A stretch of 64,000 nt of DNA from Adiantum capillus-veneris (GCA_014529385.2 CM043949.1:148593850-148657849); one strand, 5' to 3'; numbered from the stretch's first letter, positions 11,270 through 22,654 are shown. Numbers and translations: made by a program. Notes: generated by a model from the letters alone, not told the origin.

Positions 11270-12866
11270 GATGTAGATTCCGTCCTCGGAAGCTATTGAG
11301 TTGAAGCTGGATCGTCGAGGTGGAAGAGCATTTGAGATGAATGTCCTTAGCCTTCTTTAGTCACTGCAAAATCAAACAACATTGGCACAGTAATTGCATT
11401 CTCTTAAAAAGCATATGCAGTTTTAGGTAGACACATTGATTCGTCAAAGAATTTCAAACAATTTGATAGCAATGAACATTAAATTGCAATGTAATCAAAT
11501 GCATAAACAGATGTAAAGGTAGAAAATTAAACAAGTCTGGGGTCACTAATTTGACGGTCGAAAGGCACTAGAGATCAAGTATTAATACCATGGGTAAGCT
11601 TCTTAATTTTCTGTGGTCAATTAAGTTGTTTAATCGCGAGAGCCAAGTATTCATGTTCGAGGGCTGACTAGAGGCTATACCTAGAAAACCTTGTAGTTAA
11701 GCTACCATAAAAGGAATTTCTCATGAAATCATCGCCTGACTGATTACTTTTTCTTTGACCCCCCAAAGTCTTTTCACACTGATTCAATTTTGATGTGTGT
11801 GCTTATTTTGTATGCCTTGGGTTTTTTGCTTTTCAAGGAAAAGCGCCCACACTGGGAACCTCTAGGGCTCTAGTACCATAGGCGATACATGTGAGTGAAG
11901 TACCAAATCAAGCCGAGATTTCTTTTCCAGCTTAAAATTTTACATTGTGGCACTTTGATTTTTTGTTTGTTCATTTTCATCATTTTAATTTTGTAACTTT
12001 GGGGGGTCATATAACACTGTTACATTCCCCAGGCTCATCACATTAGTAAACTCCCTTTATAATACTTAAGCTAAAGGTCACTAGGGTTAAGCCCACTAGA
12101 AAGCCCTAGTACATTTCATACAATGCTGCCTAAATCGGATTAAGAACCTAAGTAACTATTGCTTATTAGGAAGGCATTCCCCATGGTATTAAGAGAAGAT
12201 CTCTAACACCTAGCTTGGTCAAACTAGCTTAGTCGGACTGCTTGATTTTTACACCTAGACAAGTGATTATGACAAAACATTACATTGAATTAAATGTTTG
12301 ATACTAAGCCAATGCGCTGAATATTATGCTACCAATCACAATCAAAGCAGACAAACATAGATGCAAAAAGATAAACGCAATGCTAATGGACAAGAAACAC
12401 CTGTTTGTGTTGATGGTCGCGCTTGATTTGAAGGTTCCATGAAGGTCCAAATCCTATCAATAGCAACACGCTCCTGTACACACTAGGAAACAAAAGGAAT
12501 ACCTCCAGGAGGCACATCAGTGGGAAAAGAGAACTTTGCTAATCTCTCAACTCTAAATAGAAACACTCCTATCGTACTAATCTTACTTACCCTCCATCAC
12601 TCAAGTGATGAGGATCAAAGGTGTTTTATGGCATAGGTTTCTGTTTCACTGTACCAGATGTGACATGTGTAGGTCTGAGTCAATGTTTTGACTTTTATTG
12701 TGCATACTCGTTTGCTAATTGCTCTTGCTCTTTATTTTTTTTTTGTGAGTATAAAGCTTTATATGTACATTCCCTAAGATTGGAATTGATAGGTCAGGGA
12801 AAAAGGTTGAGAGGGAAGCAAGTGAATGATGACTGTCAGCAAACACTCCCCCCTTCCTTGGGTAGA
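11270..12866 (-). other. 3' non-coding region of the retrotransposon
   Basis: About 1.6 kb between the protease frame and the polypurine tract. No pol motifs, long open frames or repeats were seen. In an autonomous Gypsy element this position would hold RT, RNase H and integrase. Confidence 0.7.
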
Positions 12867-14264
12867 TCATACCGTTTGAAATGAGCTTGTCACCCTTTGA
12901 AACCAATTGTTCCAGTTGGTAATAGGTGAGGATTTTTGCCAGTAGTTTTCTATTACCCTAGGTGCCTCGTCAAGCTGCAAGGGTGGTAAGGTACTCTCCC
13001 AGGATCGAACTTGAAGTGGTTCATTAGGTGATTCTTGAACACTGGGAGGTGTGGATTCTTTTGTAGCTTCATGGAGGTCCACTACTATAGATGGAGGCTG
13101 TGTAGAAGCTTTTACCTCTATGGATGTATTACATGATGAGCTAGAATCTTCATGGGACTCCCCCCTTCCCGAGCTAGGTAGAACAAATCGTTCTTTCTTT
13201 GGTACCCAAACTAGCTCGGGAGCGGGTGTGTAGCATTCTGTGATTTTTTTCTTTCCATGATCATTGATTCGTTTTGGAGCTACAGGATTGGGCTCACTTG
13301 GGTCAGGTGATAGGTAAGAGCACAATCTACGTTTTGGAACCCAGATTTGGTCATTCCCTTGATAGTAGCCTTGGGCTTCCAATAGTCGTTTAGGGATCCA
13401 TCGCAACATTTTCTTACTTTTCTTGGAGCGAGTGGTACGTTTCTTACAAGGCTTCTGTTTTTTAGCACTAGCTATGGTCACTAAAGAAGCTTTAGGGACC
13501 CACTTGTATGTTTTCTTTGTTACCTTAGGATGAGTCTTGTCGGAAGCGATATGCATTGCTTGTAGCATATTTAAGGGTATAGGCATTTCATCCCCCTCAG
13601 GTGTTACCCAGGTCGTCCCCCTATTTCCCCAAGTGTCTATGGTTGATGCTAGGTGGACCCAATCCACATTGTCTGATTCAGTCAACCCAGGTAGGATATC
13701 CATATAAGGAGAATCTTGGCCAATGTCTGTATCCTTCTTACAAGTGTAACAATATTGTAGTGGGGCCGAGTGAACTGTGGTGTCAGAGCGATGATCAATA
13801 ATGGTTTTACTCCCTAAGGGGTGTACCTTACCAGTCACCAAATCCACTCTAAGGACAGAGTCTTGGAATTGCAAATAGACATGATTTTTAGACCAATCGT
13901 GAACCATTTGTGCTTCCCTCATGAATGGTCGTCCTAAAATCATTTCATATGACATAAGGTGTTTAGAGAAATCCATTACAATGAACGTATGTCGTACCTT
14001 GTGTCCTAGAACTTTGATCTTAAGATCCTTGAGCATCCCCATAGGTTTGGCTATGGTACCATTTGCCATCTTTACCACAATGTTAGTAACACTGAGGCGG
14101 GGTTTTCCCATGGATTTCCAACAATCTTTTGTAACGATGCTAACTCCCGCACCACCATCAAGAATTCCCTTTATAGTTAATCCCTTGGTAGTGATGGGTA
14201 GGGTCGCATTAGACTCGTCGCCTTCAAAATACTGCCCTAATTCGTTAATTAATGGGTACCTCGA
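12867..14264 (-). CDS. Retropepsin-like protease domain with a long low-complexity tail
   Basis: The frame opens just after a TGA at about 14266 and overlaps the gag stop by about 20 nt in the +1 frame. It reads ILDGGAGVSIVTKDCW, where plant Gypsy proteases have D-[ST]-G-A, then MANGTIAKPMG and a flap-like region up to MILGRPFM. This is the usual single-domain aspartic protease that dimerises to cleave gag. D-G-G-A instead of D-S/T-G-A may weaken activity. After about 100 residues follows a tail of some 300 residues, basic and with repeated WVPK motifs (KWVPKAS, RWIPKRL, IWVPKRR, VWVPKKE), which I do not recognise. There is no start codon of its own near the junction, so expression would need frameshifting from gag, or the shift is a mutation. 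Confidence 0.72.
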   Translation of the reverse strand, partial: SRYPLINELGQYFEGDESNATLPITTKGLTIKGILDGGAGVSIVTKDCWKSMGKPRLSVTNIVVKMANGTIAKPMGMLKDLKIKVLGHKVRHTFIVMDFSKHLMSYEMILGRPFMREAQMVHDWSKNHVYLQFQDSVLRVDLVTGKVHPLGSKTIIDHRSDTTVHSAPLQYCYTCKKDTDIGQDSPYMDILPGLTESDNVDWVHLASTIDTWGNRGTTWVTPEGDEMPIPLNMLQAMHIASDKTHPKVTKKTYKWVPKASLVTIASAKKQKPCKKRTTRSKKSKKMLRWIPKRLLEAQGYYQGNDQIWVPKRRLCSYLSPDPSEPNPVAPKRINDHGKKKITECYTPAPELVWVPKKERFVLPSSGRGESHEDSSSSCNTSIEVKASTQPPSIVVDLHEATKESTPPSVQESPNEPLQVRSWESTLPPLQLDEAPRVIENYWQKSSPITNWNNWFQRVTSSFQTV

Positions 14265-17200
14265 TCACGGACTCGTGTCCATCTAAGTCAAGTGATTGCA
14301 CATGATTTTCCTCATCAATCATAATCGAGTCAGGCCTATTTGGTTGCGCAAACTGCGGTAATCCCGTTCGTAGCTCTCCGTTAAGGAATGCTCGAAGTGC
14401 AAGGAATAACTCAGGATCTCCATACAGCTTTGCTATGATCGTGGTTCGGACCTCAGAAGACATGAAGTCCACTAGTTTGGCAACATTCATTGGTGTTTTG
14501 CAGGGTGTAGGTCCTTGACTAGGAACTGGTGAGGATGGAATCTCATATTCCTCAATGGGATCAGGTATTCCTTCGTTAAACATCCTTTCCAACAAGAAGG
14601 GTGTATGCTCACTTTCTGATGTCCTGTCCTCACTCCCTTCTTGGATGATACTAGATATGGCTAACGGTCTATGGTTCATGTGGGGTGGATGAACTTGCGT
14701 GGGAAACACTGTGTCATGAATTTTGATATGCATGGGTTCTGGTTCTAGTTTCCTTTGAGTCTCCTCCACTAAACCTCTTAGATGTTTCACCTGCTCGATC
14801 TCGTCTACAGGGTTTGGGTACGTCCCAATCTTCTTTTTACGATTCTTCCCTTTTTGCCCCTGCGGTTTATCTTGGGGGTCTTGGATTGGATTTGGAAACA
14901 CTTGTGGTGTTTTCAGAGGCTCTTTATGGTTTTCTCTTATTCGGTTTTCATTTGGTTCCATGTTACGGTTTTCTTTGTCGGTCTTTCCCTTTGTGGTATT
15001 GGTTCTAGTCTCCATTGTCTCGACTGAATCTGAATCATCCTCGAGGTCATTCATATACACGGGGTCATCTCCTGTTCCTATGTTTGTTTTGGAACTTGGC
15101 TTTGAATTTTCCATATTCTGCGACTTCTTCCTTCGTGTCTTATTTTTCTTTGCTTGGATAACTGATGCGGTATCTCTCTCTTCGAGGATATGGCTTGGCC
15201 CTTGAAGCATGGACCGTGTAATCGCATAAGCGGGTGCGACGGGTGGTATTGGCGATGTCACACTAGCAATTTCGACCAAATTCAGGGGTGTGATTTTAGG
15301 CGCATTTGGGTTATAGGGGCATTGGGCAATCAAGTGATCTATGCCACAACGATTACATGTGAGTATTGGCATTGCAGACGTGCTCCCTTGATTCATTTGC
15401 ATCTGTGCAGCATTCTTTTGCAGCCTAATAGGGCACTCCGCTACTCGATGTGGTCCCCCACACTCGTAGCATTGAAGAGGTGGCCTCCTAGCCTGGGTGT
15501 TGATATTTTGACCTCTGGATGCGACAGCAGCAGCTTGATAAACCGGCTTGACTTGCCCCCAACAATCTTCCATGTAGTATATAGGACATTCTTCCAATGT
15601 ATCAAGTCCGTAGGCAATACTAGTGTCTATTTCCTCCTCACAGCCATCTGCATAAGCATTTGATGGCTCGCAACCCACTTGGTTCATAGGGGCGACTCTT
15701 GGATGCGGGGGCTGCGGTCCTAGCACAGGAGGTGGTAGCGGTGTAGCTTGTACAACATTTTGAGATCTAGGGACCATGTGTTGCGGTAGTTGCTCAACAG
15801 GTGGAGTAGGCATCAATACAGGAGCTCGAGGTGCATCCGTCCAGGCTACAGGTGGTCTATTTGCCATCATACGTTTGATCATTAAACAATCCTTAGCTTG
15901 GTGACCATACCTACCACATGCGTTGCAAGTTCCATTAAATTTTACTCTAAACGTAGGGCACTCACTAGTGCTATGTGGACCTAAGCAAATGGAACACCAT
16001 TGTTGCTCCCTTCTTGGATACATGTGACTATTTTGAGGGGGTCGATTATCCTTAAGAGACTCTTGGATTGCCTTGGTGAGGTCTATCAAGAATGTCTCAA
16101 ATACCTTTGGCTCATTGGCAATGGGCTTTGCAGTCATGGGTTCATACTCAATGGCTTGTGAGCTAGTGGATCTCGTGTCAGTAGACACCCTCATGCCTGC
16201 TATCATCAAGTTGTCCTCTAATTGGATTGCATTGGCAGTGACATCTTCCCAGGTTGTGATACCTCTAATCACTAGTCCATTATAGATTCCTTCATTCCTC
16301 AACCCTCGAATGAATCGATCAAGCAGTTGGTTATTGTTGAAGCGCTCATTTACAGGGCAACGAGAGTTTAAGTGCTTTAGACGACTAATGAAGTCCCTTA
16401 CTGACTCTCCTTCCTTACGTTCGGCCTTCTGTAGCTGAGATGCTACACCCCAAAGCACACCTTCTCGTATGTCCTCCTTTAGAAACAACCTTCGAAGGGT
16501 AGGGTAGATTGTTTTCTCGTCCACCCTTAGGGTCCTATACCAATCTCCAGCCTTCCCACTTAATGTCAGGCTTAAGGCATTGCACTTATGTAGTTCGTTG
16601 CGTTCCCCTAAGGAATCACATACTTGTTCAAACACTTCAATGTGTTTTCTAGCATCTTCGTCCCCATTGAATTTTTGCGTGAGTTTGGCAATTTGTACTG
16701 CCTTACTTCTAGGCTCTCTATCAGATGCATGACGCATATTTTCTGCGATAGATCGACCTATGGTTTGAGCAAACGCTGCCAAGTCACCTATGTGAGGAGG
16801 TAGGGCCGGTGGAGGTACTCTTGGAATCATATGTGGGAGAGGAACGGGTACCGGTCTTGGCATATGTGTGGATGATGCAGGATATGGAACATAACCGGGC
16901 ATAGGTCCACTCGGATAAGAGCTAGGGAGCGGCACTTGAGGAGCATAAGCAAGTGGTACTATTGGAGGTGTGGGGGCCATGTGTGCATAAGGGGCTAGAG
17001 GCACATATGGTCGAGGCCCCATATTAGGTACTACGACACTAGGTAGTGGCACTGCGCTAACCGTAGATGTCATCGGTACATTCTCTGTCAGGCTTATCCC
17101 TGGAGTGAGCACTGTGTTTTCCTAAATAGAGGGTTGAGCCAAGTTAGGGAAGCTAAAGTTTTCGCTCGGAGGCTCAGATTGCATAGAGACCCCAGGTGAA

Positions 17201-18051
17201 ATGACGTAAGATGGGTCCATGGGGCTCATTAGAGGAGTCTCCATTTGAGATAGAGTAGGCTGTTGAGCCTTGCTCGTATCCAGAAATCTCATGGGGCCAG
17301 TTGAGAGTATATTTACCCCTCGGTTTTGCCTTTCTAATTGAATAATGCCATGGATAACATTACAGATCATTTTCTGTTGATCTTCGATGCTCGTGGCACT
17401 AGAGGTGGATTGTACAATCTCTATCCATCCTACATGGTAGGCGTGGCCAGAGTGTAGATCTGTCAACACCTCAGTGTGGAGGTTGTATGTCCAATGATCA
17501 TTAATGAACAATCCTTCTAGAGTCGACGTGTTAACGGTTTCTTGTGAGGTAGAAGCAATGTTGCTCCCCGTGGTTTTACTTGCCACCAACGGTACTCTAG
17601 AGGGAACTTCTGAAGGAGGCAGCTCAACAGGGCCTTCTTGGTAAGAAGTTGGTAGGATATCCACATGGACACTCTTTGGGGGTGTGGGGTCCACGTGCGA
17701 TGTGAAAGGAGATTCCACTTCCCCACCCCCTTCGCGTGCTTCATCTGCATCAGGTTCCGAGCGAGTAGCTCTACCCAATGTTTCCATGAAACGGCTAAAC
17801 ATACTAGTACTAGGCTGTGGAGCTTCGGGAGGTGCATGGCCTTCTCTCTCAGTGTTTTGGGTAGGGTATGCTTCCATGATTTCTGAGTCGGAGGAGGAAT
17901 CACTAGCGGCTATTTTAGGGTCTTGGGTGGTGCTACCTTGTATCCCCGCTGAGGGTCTAGAGCTTATCGTGGATGGGTAATGGGTGTCCGTATGAACAGA
18001 GGCACCCTCAATATGCTCGTGTTCTAGCACCCGCCCAGAGCGTAAGTGCAT
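14245..18051 (-). pseudogene. Giant gag protein with four zinc knuckles, one in-frame TAG
   Basis: One frame runs from ATG 18051 (MHLRSGRVLEHE, a start typical of plant Gypsy gag) to the stop at 14245-14247. A single TAG at 17122-17124 interrupts it, about 1268 codons in all. The N-terminal 310 residues are Ser/Pro-rich. After the TAG comes a Pro-rich stretch, then the capsid-like Retrotrans_gag domain (QKFNGDEDARKHIEVFEQVC, then LSGKAGDWY and the FISRLKHLNSRCP region). Four zinc knuckles follow: CSICLGPHSTSEC, CNACGRYGHQAKDC, CYECGGPHRVAEC and CNRCGIDHLIAQC. Three have C-X2-C-X3-H-X4-C spacing and one the normal X4. A charged C-terminal region leads into the protease overlap. The TAG could be a recent mutation or be read through. 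Confidence 0.88.
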
Positions 18052-20416
18052 GTGCTTTTGATACCCTAAGGTGTCAAAAAGCTGCTCTAGGAGACCTTGT
18101 GACTAGTTTTTAGCGTGTTTTTTGTTTGTTTTTTTGCTAGATTTTTTAGAGCGTGTCGTGGAATGGGCCGTTGTCGAGAAATTTTGCGGTCTTGCCAGGA
18201 AAGCACTGGGCTTATGGCTGTGAGAGTTTGTGAGAGAACTCAACAAAAACTATATGAAGGAGTTAAACCATAGATGCCATGAAGACTAGGGTTTGGAAAG
18301 AAGTGCAATCAAAGAAGACTCACCCTTTCTCTCTTGCACTCACACACACACAAAGAAAGAACGCAAAAGAGAATGTCAAAACAATATGAAGATGAAAACA
18401 TCAAGGCTATGGTCATATCGTATCATGGGTAATATGAAAAGGTTAATGGATGAGTTAATGGCATTCAATCTTGACTGACCAAATAGGCTACGAATTGTTC
18501 TTTGGAATTGTAGTTTTGTGCTTACCATGATATAGATATTTTGTCTAGTGATTGGGATTAATTGTGTGTACAAATCCTCTTGGTTCATAGCAAGATAACT
18601 ACGCTTACATCAAAAGAAAAATTATAGTCTATGAGAGGTAGTATGATGGGATCCGGTGATAGAAGTATTTCATTGAGCCTTTCAGGGCCGAAGAGAAACA
18701 CTATACGTTGCTGAAAGTGTATTTTACGGCTAATCCATACGTTAATTCTAATAGATCGTACAGAGTGAAAGCGATAGAAATGATCATCATGTGGGTTATT
18801 CATCTAGGATAGTATGTGAGAAATGTAGATATGAGAGAAGTGAAGAGATGAGAAGTTTCCCTCCCAAGCCCTATTCTTGCCCGTAGGCAATAAGGATACT
18901 GCGGGGAGAGATGTACCTGTAGCAAAGAGAACCTAGAGAGGATGAATTACTAAGAATGAGAGAGATAGGTTTGGTTAAGGAGATGAGATTAGATACATAT
19001 ATATATGTTGGATTAGAGATGAAAATGAAAACAACAAGAAATCAAGAAAACGTCAATGTAGAACACATCTTACTTGAAACCCTTCGGCACCATTATTGAT
19101 GGAGAGAGAAGAAGAGTGGATAATTCCACTTTGATTGATACGCCAAGTACAACACCTTCTTTGATTAGAGTTGATCCTCCAAGGATGGCGTACAAGAATG
19201 GTTAGTTTTCCTCTAGGAGAAAATGTAGGCTTGGGCTTATGTTAATGGGGCTAAGTACAATTAGGCATTACTACTCACTCCTTCCAGAATTCCTCTCATC
19301 AATGGCTTGAATGCTTGAGTTTCTTCCAAGGAAGAAGAGGTCCCCTTTTATAGGTGAAGGGAACCCACAAGGGTTTACACAAGAAGAGAGGAGCCAGTGT
19401 GAACAAGAATTGGAAAAGTTGGAAATGAGCTGTCCCTGCATGATGTGGGCAGACTGGGGTCCAGTATTTTAATCATATCTCCTCAACCGTAGCTCCAAAT
19501 AAAAAAGTAAAAATATGGGCAGAAACTTCAGCTCATTGGCTACGATTTTCATGTGGTCTCCTTGTGTAAAAAATTCATCAAAATAGGGTCCATTTATGGC
19601 AGCAAAAGTCTTCATGTGGTCTCCTTAGCCTTGACTTTCATTCAATTCCCAAGGACACCTCATGCCATATGAAAGCATGAAATTTCTCCTTGACAAAGTT
19701 TTGTAACCATGCTTGCAATAATGCATTAAAATGAGTGTATCTTTGAAATCATGCCACCTAGTGTCCCACTAGGATTTGATTCCATCCTAGTAGCTATTTA
19801 AAAAGAAATATAAGAAAAATATGAAAAATACATAGAATATATATATATTGGAGTTTACCCTAGATATAGGATCTAGCTAGGGTGTGAGATGATAATGAAA
19901 TAGTAGAAATAAAGAATCAATGCTTTTTGCCCCAAGTTAAAGAGGCGGAGCTATTGACACTTTTTCCATAGTATTTTTTGATGGTAAAGTAAGAATACAT
20001 TACCCTTGAGATAAATAATAAGATGAGATAGAAAGCTTATTTTTATACTTACATATGCATATGTACATTATAGGAAATATAATTATGTATCTAAAAAGTT
20101 ACAAGATAACTCTTGTAGCATGTGTTCCCACTATGTACATGTCACAGCACAACACCGTGTGATAGCTCGAAACGAGCGTATTGGTCAGAGGGTCGTGCCG
20201 TGCTTTACAGCCCTCCGTTTGGTCACTCTATGCCCTCGGAATCCCTAAAACTGTCAATTTCCGGGAACTAAGCCCAAACTACAAAGTCTAAGGGTGCAAG
20301 TGGGAAGAGAAAGGAGGAGAGTGGAGGACTTGTCCCACATGCTCTCATTCTCTCTTGAGGGAGTAGGGTATATATATAAGAGTGAGTTTAGTATATATCA
20401 TAAGACTGAGGACTGA

Positions 20417-20454
20417 GGCCTGGGCCTGGGCCTGGGCCTGGGCTTGGGCTTGGG
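20417..20454. repeat. GCCTGG hexanucleotide repeat
   Basis: Six to seven units of GCCTGG/GCTTGG in tandem within the retrotransposon leader. Confidence 0.9.
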
Positions 20455-20561
20455 AAAATGATCCCGATCCCGATCTATCTTTTATACAAACCAACCCGTC
20501 CGTTTTAAGAGTCACGTTTTTTATTTTTGAAAAATATCGCCGCCCACTCGCTCGCGTTTTT

Positions 20562-20745
20562 AATTTAACGCAGAAATTACAAAAATTTGAAAAAACGCAG
20601 AAATTGCAGAAAATTGAAAAAACGCAGAAATGCAGAAAATTGCAGAAATTGAAAACGCCGAACTTGAAATTGCAGAAATTGAAAAAACGCAGACAATAGC
20701 AGAAATTGAAACTTGACAGCAAATGCAGAAAACGCAAAAAACAGA
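20562..20745. repeat. A-rich CAGAAATTG minisatellite
   Basis: Irregular repetition of GCAGAAATTG and GAAAAAACGCAG blocks, close to the 5' LTR of the retrotransposon. Confidence 0.8.
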
Positions 20746-20837
20746 AACCTTCCACACACTCCTTCCCTGCCTTTCCTATGATAGAAATTGCACCACAAGG
20801 AAGCGTAAAGTGCTAACCGAGCTTAGTGTAGGGCATA

Positions 20838-20855
20838 TCCCCGGCAACGGCGCCA
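20838..20855 (-). other. Primer binding site of the gag-pro retrotransposon
   Basis: The minus strand reads TGGCGCCGTTGCCGGGGA, four bases inside the 5' LTR. This is the PBS commonly reported for plant Gypsy elements of the Athila type (tRNA-Asp assignment from memory). Confidence 0.8.
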
Positions 20856-20859
20856 AAAA

Positions 20860-21110
20860 TGTGCGCTCCTTGCCGCACTGTCGAAGCAAGGGACTTGCCA
20901 ATACACCGTATGCGAGCCACAAACGGCTCCAAGCACACAACAAGCCTAAACTAGCAAGCTCAAGAAAACAAAGGGTGTGTCACTCACCGCTCTACGCTCG
21001 CCTTCGTGGTGGATTCCTGGCCGCGATGAAGAAGAAGCTGCAGTCGTGCCGCGCTCAACCACTTCGCCGCCGTCGTGCCTTCGTAATGCTCGATCGCACA
21101 CACACTCTCC

Positions 21111-21146
<36 letters not shown>

Positions 21147-21443
21147 AGGAGGTGAAGAAGAAGAAGAAGATGGAGATGGAGCAAGAGCACTCTTCAATTG
21201 CACAAATGAGAGAATGAGTAAAAATTAGGTTTAGTTGGCTTTTATAGGAGCTCACCCCATTCACACTTGGGCGCCCATGCTTAACCAACTAATCCCTTGA
21301 ATGTTCCAGTTAAAGTGCGCCTCTCATCGGCGATCACTCTACCTTTCCCTATTGGTCCGACAAGCCCGGTACCTGACTCTACCAAATACATAATACACGT
21401 CCGTCGTAGGTGATGGGGTGTCCGTGAGCCGTGAGGGTTAACA
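20860..21443 (-). repeat. 5' LTR of the gag-pro retrotransposon
   Basis: 584 bp, TG...CA, differing from 10675-11256 by about six substitutions and a dinucleotide in the CT/CA tract. It drives element transcription leftwards. Confidence 0.95.
21239..21248 (-). promoter_or_regulatory. TATA box in the 5' LTR
   Basis: The minus strand reads CCTATAAAAG, which would place the start of transcription within the LTR a few tens of bases further left. Confidence 0.6.
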
Positions 21444-21669
21444 TGGACTAAATCAAATTTCTTGAACAATCAAGGCTTCTCAAGGACACCAAAATGTGGT
21501 TTGTAGAAGATCTTACACCCGCTTAACTCAAGCAAAAGAAGCTAGAACTACAAAAGATGCGAGAAGCGCGCTCAGCAGGGAAATGGGCAGTCTACCGAGG
21601 AGGTAAATCCATTGTTCAAGATCTTCAAACTCCCAAACCGTCTCCCTCCTCACCCCTTTCTGCATAGAT
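21444..21669 (+). pseudogene. LINE ORF1-like C-terminal remnant, right of the nested retrotransposon
   Basis: Read in frame: IKFLEQSRLLKDTKMWF, then VEDLTPA-stop-LKQKKLEL, then AGKWAVYRGGKSIVQ and a Pro/Ser-rich end at the TAG at 21667-21669. The same layout occurs at 22960-23265. Stops lie at the duplicated target site and in the LTPA*LKQ motif, where Gln is expected. The layout fits the C-terminal domain of an L1-like ORF1 (nucleic-acid chaperone), based on motif order and on remembered plant homologues rather than on a search. Confidence 0.5.
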
Positions 21670-21764
21670 TTTTTTCATCTTATCTTATCTTACCTTCTTT
21701 TTGACTGAGATGTATCCCAAAATCCCCCCACGTTTGTAATGTTTTGTCTCTGGTCTCTTAGGTC

Positions 21765-22552
21765 CCCGGGGGATTCACCATGGAAAACTTACCGCACCAC
21801 GTAAGTGCAGGGGAGGGGGTTTTTTTTACAAGTCACATAAGCTTATAAGTTGGGGACAGGCCCCCAATAATTTATCTCCTAGGCTTAAAATAAGGGAGGG
21901 GGGTATCATATTTGGGTGGAGGGGAGCGGGGGGGGGGGGAGTTTGAGGAGGGTGGAGTGAGGAAAGAAAAAATGAGAGGAAGGATTTGTGTTTCAAAATC
22001 TTGGCTTCCCAAAAGATTTTACTCTCAAAATTATGTGTCAATAGCTACAATGGTACATGTAAGAACTAACACTCTTTTGTATCGGTCGCTTCTTCTTGGA
22101 TTATAGTTCATATGTTGAGGGATGAAAGCTATAAAAAGTTTTTATAAATGAAAATTTACACGGAGAACCTAGCAGAATGTTATAACCATGTTTTTTGAGT
22201 AATTAAGATGCGTCAAAATTGGACAAGTACCCAAAGTGCAGGATCATCAACCACATAGTTTGAAAGTCAAACTAAGACACATTGAGGGTACATCTAGTTA
22301 TCAATAGAAGTGGTTCCTTAGAACATTGTTAGTCACTATGCTACACACTCCTTGACTAGTTTTGCTCAATTAGATCATGTGAGACCTACATTTTATATAT
22401 AAGATATGGGTATGATAGTTTTTTTCATTGATTGTCGTATAAGCGTAGAAAGGGGGGTCATATTCCCTAATATGAGTCGTATATAGGGGTTTTACCAATG
22501 TTATCCGCTCGCAGGTGGCGTCTCATTTTGTATATAGAGTGAAGCCCCCGGG
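21765..22552. mobile_element. MITE with 14-bp TIRs and an 8-bp TSD, copy 1
   Basis: The element starts CCCGGGGGATTCAC and ends GTGAAGCCCCCGGG, terminal inverted repeats with one mismatch. It is flanked by a perfect 8-bp duplication CTTAGGTC (21757-21764 and 22553-22560). It has no coding capacity. An 8-bp TSD suggests mobilisation by a hAT-type transposase (inference). A poly-G tract lies at about 21929-21941. A second copy sits at 50514-51713. Confidence 0.93.
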
Positions 22553-22583
22553 CTTAGGTCATATCTCACCTTCATGGACGATA

Positions 22584-22590
<7 letters not shown>

Positions 22591-22651
<61 letters not shown>
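22591..22651. repeat. (CT)n microsatellite
   Basis: Uninterrupted CT dinucleotides over about 60 bp. Confidence 0.97.

Positions 22652-22654
<3 letters not shown>

Larger units (their letters stand above)
18052..20837 (-). other. Long 5' leader of the retrotransposon
   Basis: About 2.8 kb between the PBS and the gag start, with no supported coding sequence. It holds a GGGCCT-type hexamer array (20417-20454) and an A-rich minisatellite (20562-20745). It may contain packaging and translation signals that I cannot identify. Confidence 0.65.
10675..21443 (-). mobile_element. Complete non-autonomous LTR retrotransposon with gag and protease only
   Basis: Two nearly identical LTRs (10675-11256 and 20860-21443), each TGTGCGC...GTTAACA, bound a 10.77-kb minus-strand element. 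The 5-bp target-site duplication TGGAC is perfect (10670-10674 and 21444-21448). Internally there is a PBS, a long leader, a giant gag with four zinc knuckles and a retropepsin-like domain; the PPT sits against the 3' LTR. I find no reverse transcriptase, RNase H or integrase motif between 11257 and 12866 or anywhere else inside. It fits the class of large gag-only elements (TR-GAG-like) and must rely on enzymes from another Gypsy-type element. About six substitutions separate the LTRs, so the insertion is young. Confidence 0.93.

Noticed and set aside
15190-15663. Plus-strand frame of 157 codons opposite gag
   Set aside because: Antisense shadow of the zinc-knuckle region of the retrotransposon gag.
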